From a bacterium (GTDB lineage: Bacteria > Chloroflexota > Dormibacteria > Aeolococcales > Bog-877), in contig JAJYET010000001.1 of NCBI GenBank assembly GCA_021785655.1, positions 122,280 through 186,279 on the forward strand: 64,000 nucleotides of DNA, given 5' to 3'. Below are positions 1-8,068 of the stretch, piece by piece (the stretch's first letter is position 1; every line of letters begins with the position of its first letter). Below the pieces are notes generated by a model, which saw nothing but the letters and a program-made list of their open reading frames with translations, did not search any database and was not told where the DNA came from. The translations under genes and the position numbers were made by a program.

Positions 1-1
1 C

Positions 2-1516
2 CTCTCGTACGACCTCTTCACCCGGACCACCACCCGCAACCACGAGAGGGTCGTCCAGGACGTCTTCACCACCCTCCATGAGAAGGGATACCTGATCCGG
101 CGCACCCAGCTGGGGGCGTTCTCCCCGGCCACGGGCCGGACGTTGCCAGACCGGTACATCGAGGGCACCTGCCCCCACTGCGGCTATCCGGCCGCCCGCG
201 GGGACCAGTGCGACAACTGCGGTCGGATGCTGGACCCCACCGAACTCCTGAACCCCCGGTCCCGGATCGACGGATCGACCCCGGTCTTCCGGGACTCCGA
301 GCACTTCTTCCTGGACCTCCCCGCCTTCGCCGCGGCGCTAGGGACGTGGATCGAGAGCCGCCAGGGGTGGCGCCCCAACGTGCGCGCCTTCTCCCTCAAC
401 CTCCTGGCGGAGATCCGGCCCCGGGCGGTGACCCGGGACATCGACTGGGGGGTGCCGATCCCACTTCCCGAGTTCGCCGGCCGCCCGGACAAGAGGATCT
501 ACGTCTGGTTCGACGCCGTGGTGGGGTATCTCTCCGCCAGCGTGGAGTGGGCCCACCTGGGTCGCGACCCGGAGGCCTGGCGAAGGTGGTGGCAGGATCC
601 CGACTCCCGGCACTACTACTTCATGGGCAAGGACAACATCGTCTTCCACTCGGTCATCTGGCCCAGCATGCTGATGGGGTACGGCAGTGGCGGCACGTTC
701 GGGGGCGGGCCGGGGCACCCCCCGCTGCAACTCCCTGAGAACGTGGTCAGCAGTGAGTTCCTGACCATGGAGGGAGCCAAGTTCTCCAGCAGCCGGGGTG
801 TGGTCATCGAGGTGCGGGACTATCTCGAGCGCTACGACCCAGACCCGCTGCGCTACTACCTCACCGCCGCCGGTCCCGAGACCCAGGACACCGACTTCAC
901 CTGGGAGGAGTTCGTGCGGCGCAACAACGACGAGCTGGTGGCGACCTGGGGGAACCTGGTCCAGCGCACCCTGCAACTGGCGGCCCGCCACTTCGGCGAG
1001 GTGCCGGAGCCGGGCGCCTTGGCGGAGGCGGACCGCTCGGTCCGGCAGGCGGTCACCGCCGGCTTCGGGCGGGTGGCCACGCTCCTCGAGGAGGCGCGCT
1101 TCAAGGCCGCCCTGCAGCAGGCGATGGCCCTGGCCGCTCAGGTGAACCAGTACCTGGGGGAGCAGGAGCCCTGGCGGCTGGTGAACGGGGACCGGGAGAG
1201 AGCCGCGACCGTGGTCCACGTGGCCCTGCAGTGCGTGGCCGACCTGGGGGTCATGATGGCCCCCTTTCTACCCTTCACCTCCCAGCGGCTCCATGAGATG
1301 CTGGGAGGTGAGGGCCAGTTGGCACCGCTGCCGGAGCTCGAGGAGGTCGGCCCCGCCGAGGACCGGCACCTCGTCCTGCGCACCGACCTCACGATGTCCG
1401 TGCCCCGCTGGAGCCCGGTCGACCTGCCCCCCGGGAGACCGATCGGGGCACCCCTGCCCCTCTTCCGCAAGCTGGACCCAGCCGTGGCCGCCGCCGAGGT
1501 GGAGCGGCTCCGGTAG
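2..1516 (+). CDS. metG: Methionyl-tRNA synthetase (5' truncated by window edge)
   Basis: Charges tRNA-Met with methionine in the cytoplasm. The reading frame is open from base 2, so only the last 504 residues are seen and the N-terminal HIGH-motif region lies upstream. Visible parts: a zinc knuckle with two CxxC pairs (CPHCGY and CDNCGR), the catalytic-domain stretch ending in a KMSKS-equivalent loop (AKFSSSRG), then the helical anticodon-binding domain. There is no C-terminal tRNA-binding EMAP domain, so this is the short form. ccdA follows after 45 bases on the same strand. Family assignment is secure. Confidence 0.95.
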   Translation, partial: LSYDLFTRTTTRNHERVVQDVFTTLHEKGYLIRRTQLGAFSPATGRTLPDRYIEGTCPHCGYPAARGDQCDNCGRMLDPTELLNPRSRIDGSTPVFRDSEHFFLDLPAFAAALGTWIESRQGWRPNVRAFSLNLLAEIRPRAVTRDIDWGVPIPLPEFAGRPDKRIYVWFDAVVGYLSASVEWAHLGRDPEAWRRWWQDPDSRHYYFMGKDNIVFHSVIWPSMLMGYGSGGTFGGGPGHPPLQLPENVVSSEFLTMEGAKFSSSRGVVIEVRDYLERYDPDPLRYYLTAAGPETQDTDFTWEEFVRRNNDELVATWGNLVQRTLQLAARHFGEVPEPGALAEADRSVRQAVTAGFGRVATLLEEARFKAALQQAMALAAQVNQYLGEQEPWRLVNGDRERAATVVHVALQCVADLGVMMAPFLPFTSQRLHEMLGGEGQLAPLPELEEVGPAEDRHLVLRTDLTMSVPRWSPVDLPPGRPIGAPLPLFRKLDPAVAAAEVERLR

Positions 1517-1561
1517 GCAGGGCCGCCCTTTGGCTTCGTTCCAGGGCTCGGGAGTGGCACG

Positions 1562-2287
1562 GTGAGCCTCGGTGCGGTCACCCTGCCCCTGGCGGTGGCC
1601 GCCGGGGCTGCCTCCTTCCTATCTCCCTGCGTCCTCCCGCTGGTCCCCGCCTACCTGGCGTTGCTGTCGCGGGCCGCCGGGGGACAGGGCGACCTGGCGG
1701 CGGTCAGGTGGCGGGTGCTTCGAGGTGCGGTCGGATTCGCCATCGGCCTGGGTCTCTTCTGCCTCGCCTTCTTCTATGCCCTGGAGCGGCTGCTGGCCCC
1801 CTGGAAAGGAGTCCTGGCACCCATGCTGGGCCTCGCGGTGGTGATCCTGGGCCTCACCCTCATGGGGGTGCTGCGGCTCCCCTGGCTGCGGCGAGAGGCT
1901 CGCTGGCTGCCGCACGGGAGGGGCGGTTTCGCCGGGGGTGTCCTGCTGGGGGCGGGGCTGGGGGCGGGGTGGTCGCCCTGCATCGGCCCGGTCCTGGGTG
2001 CGGTGCTCACCTCGGGACTGGAGCAGGGGACGACCGCCCGGGGGATGACCCTCATGGTGGCGTACGTGGTGGGGTTGGCCCTCCCGTTCTTGCTGGCGGC
2101 CCTGCTGATGGACCGGGCCACCCCGCTCCTGCGCGCCCTGGGGCGCCACCAGCGGGCGGTGTCGCTGGTCGGGGGAGGGCTGGTCATGTTGATGGGGATT
2201 CTGGTGATCGCCGGCCGATTCACCATCTTCAACGACTTCCTCTCCGCCCACCTCCCCGCCTTCTTCCAGGACCCCTTCCACCTGTGA
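1562..2287 (+). CDS. ccdA: CcdA-type thiol-disulfide transmembrane transporter
   Basis: Polytopic membrane protein of the CcdA/DsbD family. It moves reducing equivalents across the cytoplasmic membrane to extracytoplasmic thioredoxin-like proteins, usually for cytochrome c maturation. The 241 residues are mostly hydrophobic (about six helices). They carry the two family cysteine motifs: SPCVLPLVPAY near residue 20 and SPCIGPVLGAVL near residue 137. The start is GTG at 1562. No ResA/ResB or cytochrome genes are next to it; it sits alone between metG and a J-domain gene, so its partner is unknown. Confidence 0.88.
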   Translation: MSLGAVTLPLAVAAGAASFLSPCVLPLVPAYLALLSRAAGGQGDLAAVRWRVLRGAVGFAIGLGLFCLAFFYALERLLAPWKGVLAPMLGLAVVILGLTLMGVLRLPWLRREARWLPHGRGGFAGGVLLGAGLGAGWSPCIGPVLGAVLTSGLEQGTTARGMTLMVAYVVGLALPFLLAALLMDRATPLLRALGRHQRAVSLVGGGLVMLMGILVIAGRFTIFNDFLSAHLPAFFQDPFHL

Positions 2288-2318
2288 GCGGGGCCCGGCG
2301 CGGCGAGGAGCCCTCCTG

Positions 2319-3647
2319 ATGTCTCGACGGCACCCCGCTGAGTTGGACGCCTATGACGTCCTGGGAGCCCAGCCCACCGACAGCTGGACCGAGTTGCGGC
2401 GACATTACCGGGCCCGGGCCAGGGAGCTCCATCCGGACGTCCAGGCCCAGCGGCACGAGGCGACCAGGCTGGAGGAGGAGCGGGCCACCCGCCTCTTCAC
2501 CCGGCTGCAAGCGGCATGGGCCCTGGTCGACACCCCCGAGCGACGCGCCGCCTACGACCTCCGGCGGCGGCCCGCGCCCCCCAAGCGGCCGCTTCGGGCC
2601 CCCTCCTGGCCCTTCGGCCCGGTGGCCGGAGTGCTGCTCCGGGCCGGCCCCGGGGACCTGCACATAGCCGTCCCCGGAGGGGGGTGGGACCTCAGCCTGG
2701 CCAAGTTCGCGGCCCAGGTCGAGATCGGAGCCGCGCCGGCCCTGCTGATCGGCGACCTCCCGCCGCACCGGGAGGTCCGGGAGGCGCTCCTGGGTCTCCC
2801 GTTCATCGAGCGGGGCCGGCTGGCGGCGATGGTGGGTCTTGAGGTGCCCTTCGAGGAGCGGGCGGAGTCGGGGAAGGGCGGGGACGACGAGGGAGCGTGG
2901 AAGCTCGACCAGGTGCGGCGGTGCCTGGGCGCCTGGGCCGCGGCGGGGATGGGCGGCGCCGGCGAGGTGCCGTACCGGCGGGAGCTGCTTCTCATGGGTC
3001 GTCTCTCCCTCCGTGGCTTCGAGCTCAACCTCCCACACCCGGCGGGCCTCACCCAGGTCCAGGAGGCCCGCCCGCGCGACCGGGCCGAGGCCGCCGCCCG
3101 TCGAGGCTCGCGCCTGCTGCAGCTTCTCGTTCCCCCTCCATCTCTGATTCTGGCCGCGGCCTTCAGCGATGACCTGGAACTTCGGCAGGCGCTGGCGTCC
3201 GGCTGGTTCGACCCCCACCGGCCGGGAGGCGCCTCCCCTGCCCTCTTGCGGTTCCTCTCCGGGCGCCGTCCCCGCGCCGACCACCACGAGCCCCTCTGGG
3301 GCTCGACCCTGGACTCGGTGGGGCCGGGCGCCGCCGGCCCGGCGGAGCTGGGGCGCTTTTCTGTGGCCTTTGAGTGGCTGGTCGCCGGGACGGTCCCCGA
3401 TCGGCTTCCCTGGGGCGATGCCGGTGCGGAGTGCGGGCGCGACCGACGGCTGGGCGACCACGCGGCTCGGCTGATGGCCCTGGTGATCGCCGCCCTGGAG
3501 GGGGGGCCCGGACAGCTGGTTTCCCTCAAGGGCAACCTGGTGACCCTCCGCGTCAGCGACCCCGGAGACGGGCCCCTGGCAGTGGCCGCGGCCGAGCAGG
3601 CTCTGGAGCGCGCGGTGGGCTTCGGGGTGGCTGTCGGGCTGCGATAG
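2319..3647 (+). CDS. J-domain (DnaJ-like) protein with long uncharacterised C-terminal region
   Basis: Residues about 10-80 form a J domain with the HPD motif (LHPDV) that stimulates the ATPase of Hsp70/DnaK. There is no Gly/Phe region, zinc-finger domain or DnaJ C-terminal substrate domain, so this is a type III J protein and not canonical DnaJ. The remaining 350 or so residues match no family I recognise. They are rich in Leu, Ala and Arg and look soluble. The gene starts 31 bases after ccdA on the same strand. It probably targets DnaK to a specific client; the client cannot be inferred. Confidence 0.75.
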   Translation: MSRRHPAELDAYDVLGAQPTDSWTELRRHYRARARELHPDVQAQRHEATRLEEERATRLFTRLQAAWALVDTPERRAAYDLRRRPAPPKRPLRAPSWPFGPVAGVLLRAGPGDLHIAVPGGGWDLSLAKFAAQVEIGAAPALLIGDLPPHREVREALLGLPFIERGRLAAMVGLEVPFEERAESGKGGDDEGAWKLDQVRRCLGAWAAAGMGGAGEVPYRRELLLMGRLSLRGFELNLPHPAGLTQVQEARPRDRAEAAARRGSRLLQLLVPPPSLILAAAFSDDLELRQALASGWFDPHRPGGASPALLRFLSGRRPRADHHEPLWGSTLDSVGPGAAGPAELGRFSVAFEWLVAGTVPDRLPWGDAGAECGRDRRLGDHAARLMALVIAALEGGPGQLVSLKGNLVTLRVSDPGDGPLAVAAAEQALERAVGFGVAVGLR

Positions 3648-3743
3648 CCGCTCACCGTCACCTCACCTTTGCGGTCCTGTGACCGCCCACACCGGCCTGC
3701 CCGCCTAGTCTCGGGGCATGTCCCGAGCGCAACCGAGGGCCAG

Positions 3744-5840
3744 GTGAGCGCCGCGGAGGCCCGCGCAGCTCCGGGGTGGAAGTTGTCCCGGCAGCTGCGC
3801 GGGGACTCGGCCGCGCGCGCGGCCGTGCTCCTGGGGGTGGTCGGCCTGGCCACCATCCCCCTCGACCGGCTGCCCCTGCCCGGCGGCGCGACCGGAGAGC
3901 AGATCTACGCCTCGGCCCTGGCCACGGGCTGCGGGCTGGTGAGTCTCCTGCTCTTCGAGGAGCAGCTGCTGGGCCGCCCCGGTTCGCGCCAGCTCGGCCT
4001 CTGCGGGACCTTCCTCGCGCTCACGGCGACGGCCGTCGCGTGGGCCACGTCGTACTCCCCAGGCGTACACCTGGGACCAGGCCTCCTGTCCGCCCGGCTC
4101 GCCTGGTATCTCGCCCTGGCGGTCGGTCTGGCGCTCTCCCTCGCCACCCCCGGACGGCCGTGGGAGTGGGTCGGAAGGCGGCTCCGTCGCAGCACCCCGG
4201 GCTACGCCCTGGTGGCCGCAGCGATGGGCACCATCGTGGGTGGGATCGCGCTCCTGGCCACCATCCTGGTGAGCAGCGTCGGCCGCTTTGGCCCCAACGC
4301 GGACTCCAGCTGGCTCTCCCTGGCAGCCTCGGGGGTCCTTCTGACCATGGTCGTCGGGCGCTGGTCAAGCCTCAGCCCCACCGAGAGATGGACGCTCACC
4401 GCCGGGATCCTGGCGGCGGACGGCCTCCTGGTGGACCTGGCGGGGGGCGGGGGCGCCTCGCTGGGCGGCAGCCTGGGCTGGCTGGAGACAGCGGCCGGGG
4501 TGGGCCTCCTCATCGGGGTGCTCTCCTCCCACATGTACTCGGCTGAGCACCGGCTGCTCCTGCTGGAGACCGCGGAGCGAGACCTGCTGAGGCAGATGGC
4601 CCACGGGCCGGGAGGCGGCGCGGACCCGGCTGCAGCCGGGCAGCGGGTGTGCCGGGAGCTGGTCCGGCTGCGCGGCATCACCGCGGCGCACGTGGTGGCG
4701 ATCGGAGGGGACGAGGGGGCGGCTTCGGTCGCCTCGTACCCGCCCCAGCCGGAGGATTACCCAGCCCCGGTCGGCCGCCGGCTTCCGGAGCAGCGCTCGC
4801 GCGACCTCAGCGCCCGGGCCGCCGTGGGCCCGTGGATCGAGGGAACCGCCGCGGCCGCTCGTCAGGCTGGGGACCCCAGCCTGCGCGACTACTGGCTCAC
4901 CTACACCCGGCTGGGGATCGAGGCCTTCGCCTACGCCCCGATCCACTACCGTGGGAGAGCGGTGGGCCTGCTGGTGGCCGGCGTGGGGGGGTGCGAGCCA
5001 GAGGCAGCCAGCAACCGGCTCCTGGAGCTGCTCCCCTCCCTCACCGACTTCGCCACGGCCCTGGCCGGGCCCATGGCGCCGCTCCTGGACCGGGGCACCG
5101 ATGGCGGCCGCCTGGGGATCGCGGTGCGCCGGGCGCTCGCGGAAGGGGGCTTCTACCCGGTCTTCCAGCCGATCGTGGACCTGGCCGAGGGCGGACTGGT
5201 GGGCTACGAGGCCCTCACCCGCTTCGCTGGGGAGATGGCGCCAGACGCGGCCTTCCGGGCAGCTGCCCGGGCCGGGATCCAGCGGGAGCTGGAGCTGGCC
5301 ACCCTGCGCCGGGCGCTGCGGCAGGGGACTTCGAGGGTGCAGCCAGGGCAGTTCCTTTCCGTGAACATCTCGCCGGAGGTCCTGGTGGCCGCCTGCGCCG
5401 AGCTTGGCCGCCTCTTCCACAAGCGGCCGCGCGAGGTGGTGGTGGAGATCACCGAGCACAGCGAGGTGGCGGATTATGACGAGCTCCGGAGCGCGGTGGC
5501 CCGCCTCGGGCCCCGGGTTCGGCTGGCGGTGGACGACGCCGGGGCGGGGTATTCCAGCCTCCGCCACATCCTGGAACTGCGTCCGAGCTTCGTGAAGCTG
5601 GACCTCAGCCTGGTCCGGCGGATGGAGCAGGACCCCGCCCGGGAGGCGCTGGTGGCGGGGATGCAGCACTTTGCCGAGCGCAGCGGCTTCCGCCTGATCG
5701 CCGAGGGGATCGAGAGCCACGGGGAGCTGGCCCGGCTGCGCTCGCTGGGAGTCGAGCTGGGCCAGGGATACCTACTGGGGCGCCCGCTCCCGCTCGCCAG
5801 GGCGCGCCGCCTCCGGGTGCCGGCGAATCACTTAACTTAG
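3744..5840 (+). CDS. Membrane-anchored EAL-domain c-di-GMP phosphodiesterase
   Basis: The first 280 residues or so hold seven or eight hydrophobic helices (a MASE-like sensor), followed by a GAF-like linker. The C-terminal EAL domain begins near residue 450. Catalytic signature residues are present: EAL in YEALTRF, Asn in VNISPE, Glu in EITEHSE, the DD pair in VDDAGAGYSS, Lys in VKLDLS and Glu in IAEGIES. The loop-6 motif reads DDAGAG instead of the usual DDFGTG. No GGDEF domain is present, so hydrolysis of c-di-GMP is likely. I chose GTG 3744, which has GAGGG 5 bases upstream; a TTG at 3669 is also in frame. Confidence 0.85.
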   Translation: MSAAEARAAPGWKLSRQLRGDSAARAAVLLGVVGLATIPLDRLPLPGGATGEQIYASALATGCGLVSLLLFEEQLLGRPGSRQLGLCGTFLALTATAVAWATSYSPGVHLGPGLLSARLAWYLALAVGLALSLATPGRPWEWVGRRLRRSTPGYALVAAAMGTIVGGIALLATILVSSVGRFGPNADSSWLSLAASGVLLTMVVGRWSSLSPTERWTLTAGILAADGLLVDLAGGGGASLGGSLGWLETAAGVGLLIGVLSSHMYSAEHRLLLLETAERDLLRQMAHGPGGGADPAAAGQRVCRELVRLRGITAAHVVAIGGDEGAASVASYPPQPEDYPAPVGRRLPEQRSRDLSARAAVGPWIEGTAAAARQAGDPSLRDYWLTYTRLGIEAFAYAPIHYRGRAVGLLVAGVGGCEPEAASNRLLELLPSLTDFATALAGPMAPLLDRGTDGGRLGIAVRRALAEGGFYPVFQPIVDLAEGGLVGYEALTRFAGEMAPDAAFRAAARAGIQRELELATLRRALRQGTSRVQPGQFLSVNISPEVLVAACAELGRLFHKRPREVVVEITEHSEVADYDELRSAVARLGPRVRLAVDDAGAGYSSLRHILELRPSFVKLDLSLVRRMEQDPAREALVAGMQHFAERSGFRLIAEGIESHGELARLRSLGVELGQGYLLGRPLPLARARRLRVPANHLT

Positions 5841-5872
5841 GCTTGACAAAAAGATTTGTCCTGAGCTAAGCT
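5836..5872 (+). promoter_or_regulatory. Promoter with nested palindrome upstream of DHA2 exporter/MarR operon
   Basis: A near-consensus -35 TTGACA lies at 5843-5848, with TAAGCT at 5867-5872 as a possible -10 (18-base spacer). Between and around them is a dyad: GACAAA (5845-5850), AAGA, TTTGTC (5855-5860), flanked by CTTAG (5836-5840) and CTAAG (5866-5870). The palindrome covers the spacer, where a repressor would block RNA polymerase. The last gene of the operon is a MarR regulator, so autoregulation is the simplest reading. It overlaps the stop codon of the upstream EAL gene. Confidence 0.65.
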
Positions 5873-5922
5873 TTCTCCGAGGCCGGCCGTGGGGCCGGAG
5901 TAGTCGCGAGGTTCCCTCCCTG

Positions 5923-7581
5923 ATGGATTCGGTGCACCCCTCGGTCATGCTCTCCCAGCGCGCCCGCCTGGCCATCGTGGGCGCGGTGATGCTGGGGCTG
6001 TTTCTCTCGGCGCTCGACCAGACAGTGGTGGGCACCGCCCTCCCCACCATCGTCACCGACCTCGGGGGCAACAGCGTTTACGTGTGGGTGGTGACCGCCT
6101 ACCTGCTCACCAGCACGGTCACCGTACCCGTGTACGGCAAGCTCTCGGACATCTTCGGGCGCAAGGTGATGCTGATCATCGGGATCTCCCTCTTCCTGGT
6201 CGGCTCCGCCCTCTCCGGCCTCTCCCAGAACATGGGTGAGCTGATCGCCTTCCGTGGCCTCCAGGGACTCGGGGCCGGGGCCCTCTTCCCCATCTCCCTG
6301 GCGGTCATCGGGGACCTCTTCACCCCCCGGGAACGGGGAAAGTACCAGGGATTCTTCGGGGCGGTGTTCGGAGTCTCCTTCCTGGTGGGCCCCTTCCTGG
6401 GCGGGTTCATCACCGACAACATCAGCTGGCACTGGGTCTTCTACGTCAACGTCCCGATCGGGATCGTGGCCCTGGCGGTGATCAGCGCCATCCTCCCCAA
6501 CCACCGCTCCGAGGGACCGCGGCCCAAGATCGACTTCCTGGGCACCGCGGTGTTCACCGCCGCGGTGGTCCCCCTCCTCGTGGGGCTCACCGAGAAAGGA
6601 CTCACCAACACCGCCGGTCAGGCGGTGGGCTGGATCACCTGGCAGGTGGGTGGGCTGCTCGCCCTCTCCGCCGTCCTCGGCGTGGTCTTCGTCCTGATCG
6701 AGGCCCGGGTGCCGGAGCCGATCGTGCCCCTCGACCTGTTCCGGATCCGCACCTACTGGTCCTCCCAGGCGGCCATGTTCCTGCTCTCCTTCGCCTTCTT
6801 CATCGGGGTGATCTTCCTGCCCCGCTACTACCAGGCGTCCCGCGGGATCAGCGCCACGGCCTCCGGCTACATGCTCTGGCCGCTCCTCCTGGGACTGATG
6901 GGCACCAGCATCCTGGCTGGGCTGGTGATCAGCCGGACCGGCAGGTACAAGTGGATGCTGGTAGGGGCGATGGTGGTCGCCGGGGTGGGCATGGTGCTCA
7001 TGACCCAGCTCAGCGCCACCACCCCGGACTGGACCCTCTGGACCTGGATGCTGATCATGGGAGTGGGTATCGGGCCCTCGATGTCCGCCTACACCGTGGT
7101 GGTCCAGAATGCCGTGCCCCAGCGGCTGATTGGGGTGGCCACCAGCAACCTGACCTTCTTCCGGCAGGTAGGGGGCTCGATCGGGCTGGCCGTGGCCGGC
7201 ACCTATCTGGCGTCCAGCTTCAGCTCCCAGCTGCCGAAGAACCTGGCCCAGGGCGGGGTGCCGTCCCAGCTGTACTCGCACTTCCGCAGCAACGGGGGCA
7301 GCAGCCTCACCGGGGTGGGCAATCTGGCGCTCCAGCTGCAGCACGTGCTCCCGGCCCCACTGCAGCACCTCATCCCAGCCATCGTGTTCGCCATCCACCA
7401 GAGCCTGGCCCAGGCCATCGGGGGAAGCTTCTGGCTGGGCGTGGGGGCCACGGCCCTGGCGGTGATCGCCAGCCTGTTCATGCGCGAGGTGCCGCTGCGC
7501 ACCCACATGGGGGCCGCGCCGACGCCGGCGCCGGGTGCGGAGCCGGACGCGGAGGCGTCTGAGTTGGTGGCGGTGCACTGA
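5923..7581 (+). CDS. DHA2 (EmrB/QacA-type) 14-helix MFS drug:proton antiporter
   Basis: A 552-residue major facilitator superfamily exporter. It has the N-terminal motif LDQTVVGTALPTI, motif A-like GKLSDIFGRK and motif C-like GPFLGGFI, all typical of the DHA2 multidrug family with 14 transmembrane segments. It acts in the cytoplasmic membrane, exporting hydrophobic or cationic compounds with proton influx; the substrate is unknown. A MarR regulator follows after one base, and a promoter with a palindromic operator precedes it at 5836-5872. This is a classic inducible efflux arrangement. Confidence 0.92.
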   Translation: MDSVHPSVMLSQRARLAIVGAVMLGLFLSALDQTVVGTALPTIVTDLGGNSVYVWVVTAYLLTSTVTVPVYGKLSDIFGRKVMLIIGISLFLVGSALSGLSQNMGELIAFRGLQGLGAGALFPISLAVIGDLFTPRERGKYQGFFGAVFGVSFLVGPFLGGFITDNISWHWVFYVNVPIGIVALAVISAILPNHRSEGPRPKIDFLGTAVFTAAVVPLLVGLTEKGLTNTAGQAVGWITWQVGGLLALSAVLGVVFVLIEARVPEPIVPLDLFRIRTYWSSQAAMFLLSFAFFIGVIFLPRYYQASRGISATASGYMLWPLLLGLMGTSILAGLVISRTGRYKWMLVGAMVVAGVGMVLMTQLSATTPDWTLWTWMLIMGVGIGPSMSAYTVVVQNAVPQRLIGVATSNLTFFRQVGGSIGLAVAGTYLASSFSSQLPKNLAQGGVPSQLYSHFRSNGGSSLTGVGNLALQLQHVLPAPLQHLIPAIVFAIHQSLAQAIGGSFWLGVGATALAVIASLFMREVPLRTHMGAAPTPAPGAEPDAEASELVAVH

Positions 7582-7582
7582 G

Positions 7583-8065
7583 ATGGCGACCCAGATCACG
7601 GCCCCGACGAAGGCGCAACGCCTCCTGCAGGCACAGGCCATGGAGGGCCTGGACCGCCTGGCGTGCAGGCAATGGAGGCAGGGGGCGGCCGCCCACTTGG
7701 ACCGGAGCGGACTGTCTCTCCATCAGCTCCACCTCCTGAGGTCCCTGCAGGGCGTCGGGCCGCTCACCGTGGGGCAGCTGGCTGAGCGGCTTCAGGTCAG
7801 CATGCCCTCGGCCAGCCTGATGCTGGATCGGCTGGAGGAGCAGGGCCTGACGGCTCGGACCAGGGACACTGGGGACCGGCGGCTGGTCCACGTCCAGCTC
7901 ACCGAGAAGGGGGAGGCCGAGGTCCGCGCGGCGGCCGGATTCAAGCGTGAGGTGGTCGGCCGGGTGCTGGCCCACTTCAGCCAGAGCGAGCTCGAGTCCC
8001 TCGTCACCGTGCTGGGCGCCGTCGAGCGGGCGCTGGACGAGATACTCGCCGACCCTGTCCCCTGA
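7583..8065 (+). CDS. MarR-family transcriptional regulator
   Basis: A 160-residue winged-helix regulator. The HTH lies around residues 55-80 (TVGQLAERLQVSMPSASLML), followed by the wing (TRDTGDRRLVHVQLTEKG) with the DxRR motif of the family. The start is ATG 7583, one base after the exporter stop, so the two are co-transcribed. It probably represses its own operon through the GACAAA/TTTGTC dyad at 5845-5860 and is released by a ligand exported by the upstream pump. It converges with the next gene, 3 bases away. Confidence 0.9.
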   Translation: MATQITAPTKAQRLLQAQAMEGLDRLACRQWRQGAAAHLDRSGLSLHQLHLLRSLQGVGPLTVGQLAERLQVSMPSASLMLDRLEEQGLTARTRDTGDRRLVHVQLTEKGEAEVRAAAGFKREVVGRVLAHFSQSELESLVTVLGAVERALDEILADPVP

Positions 8066-8068
8066 TAC

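Noticed and set aside
5866..7641. 591-residue open frame on the minus strand
   Set aside because: Shadow of the DHA2 exporter. His/Gly/Glu-rich text with no domain.
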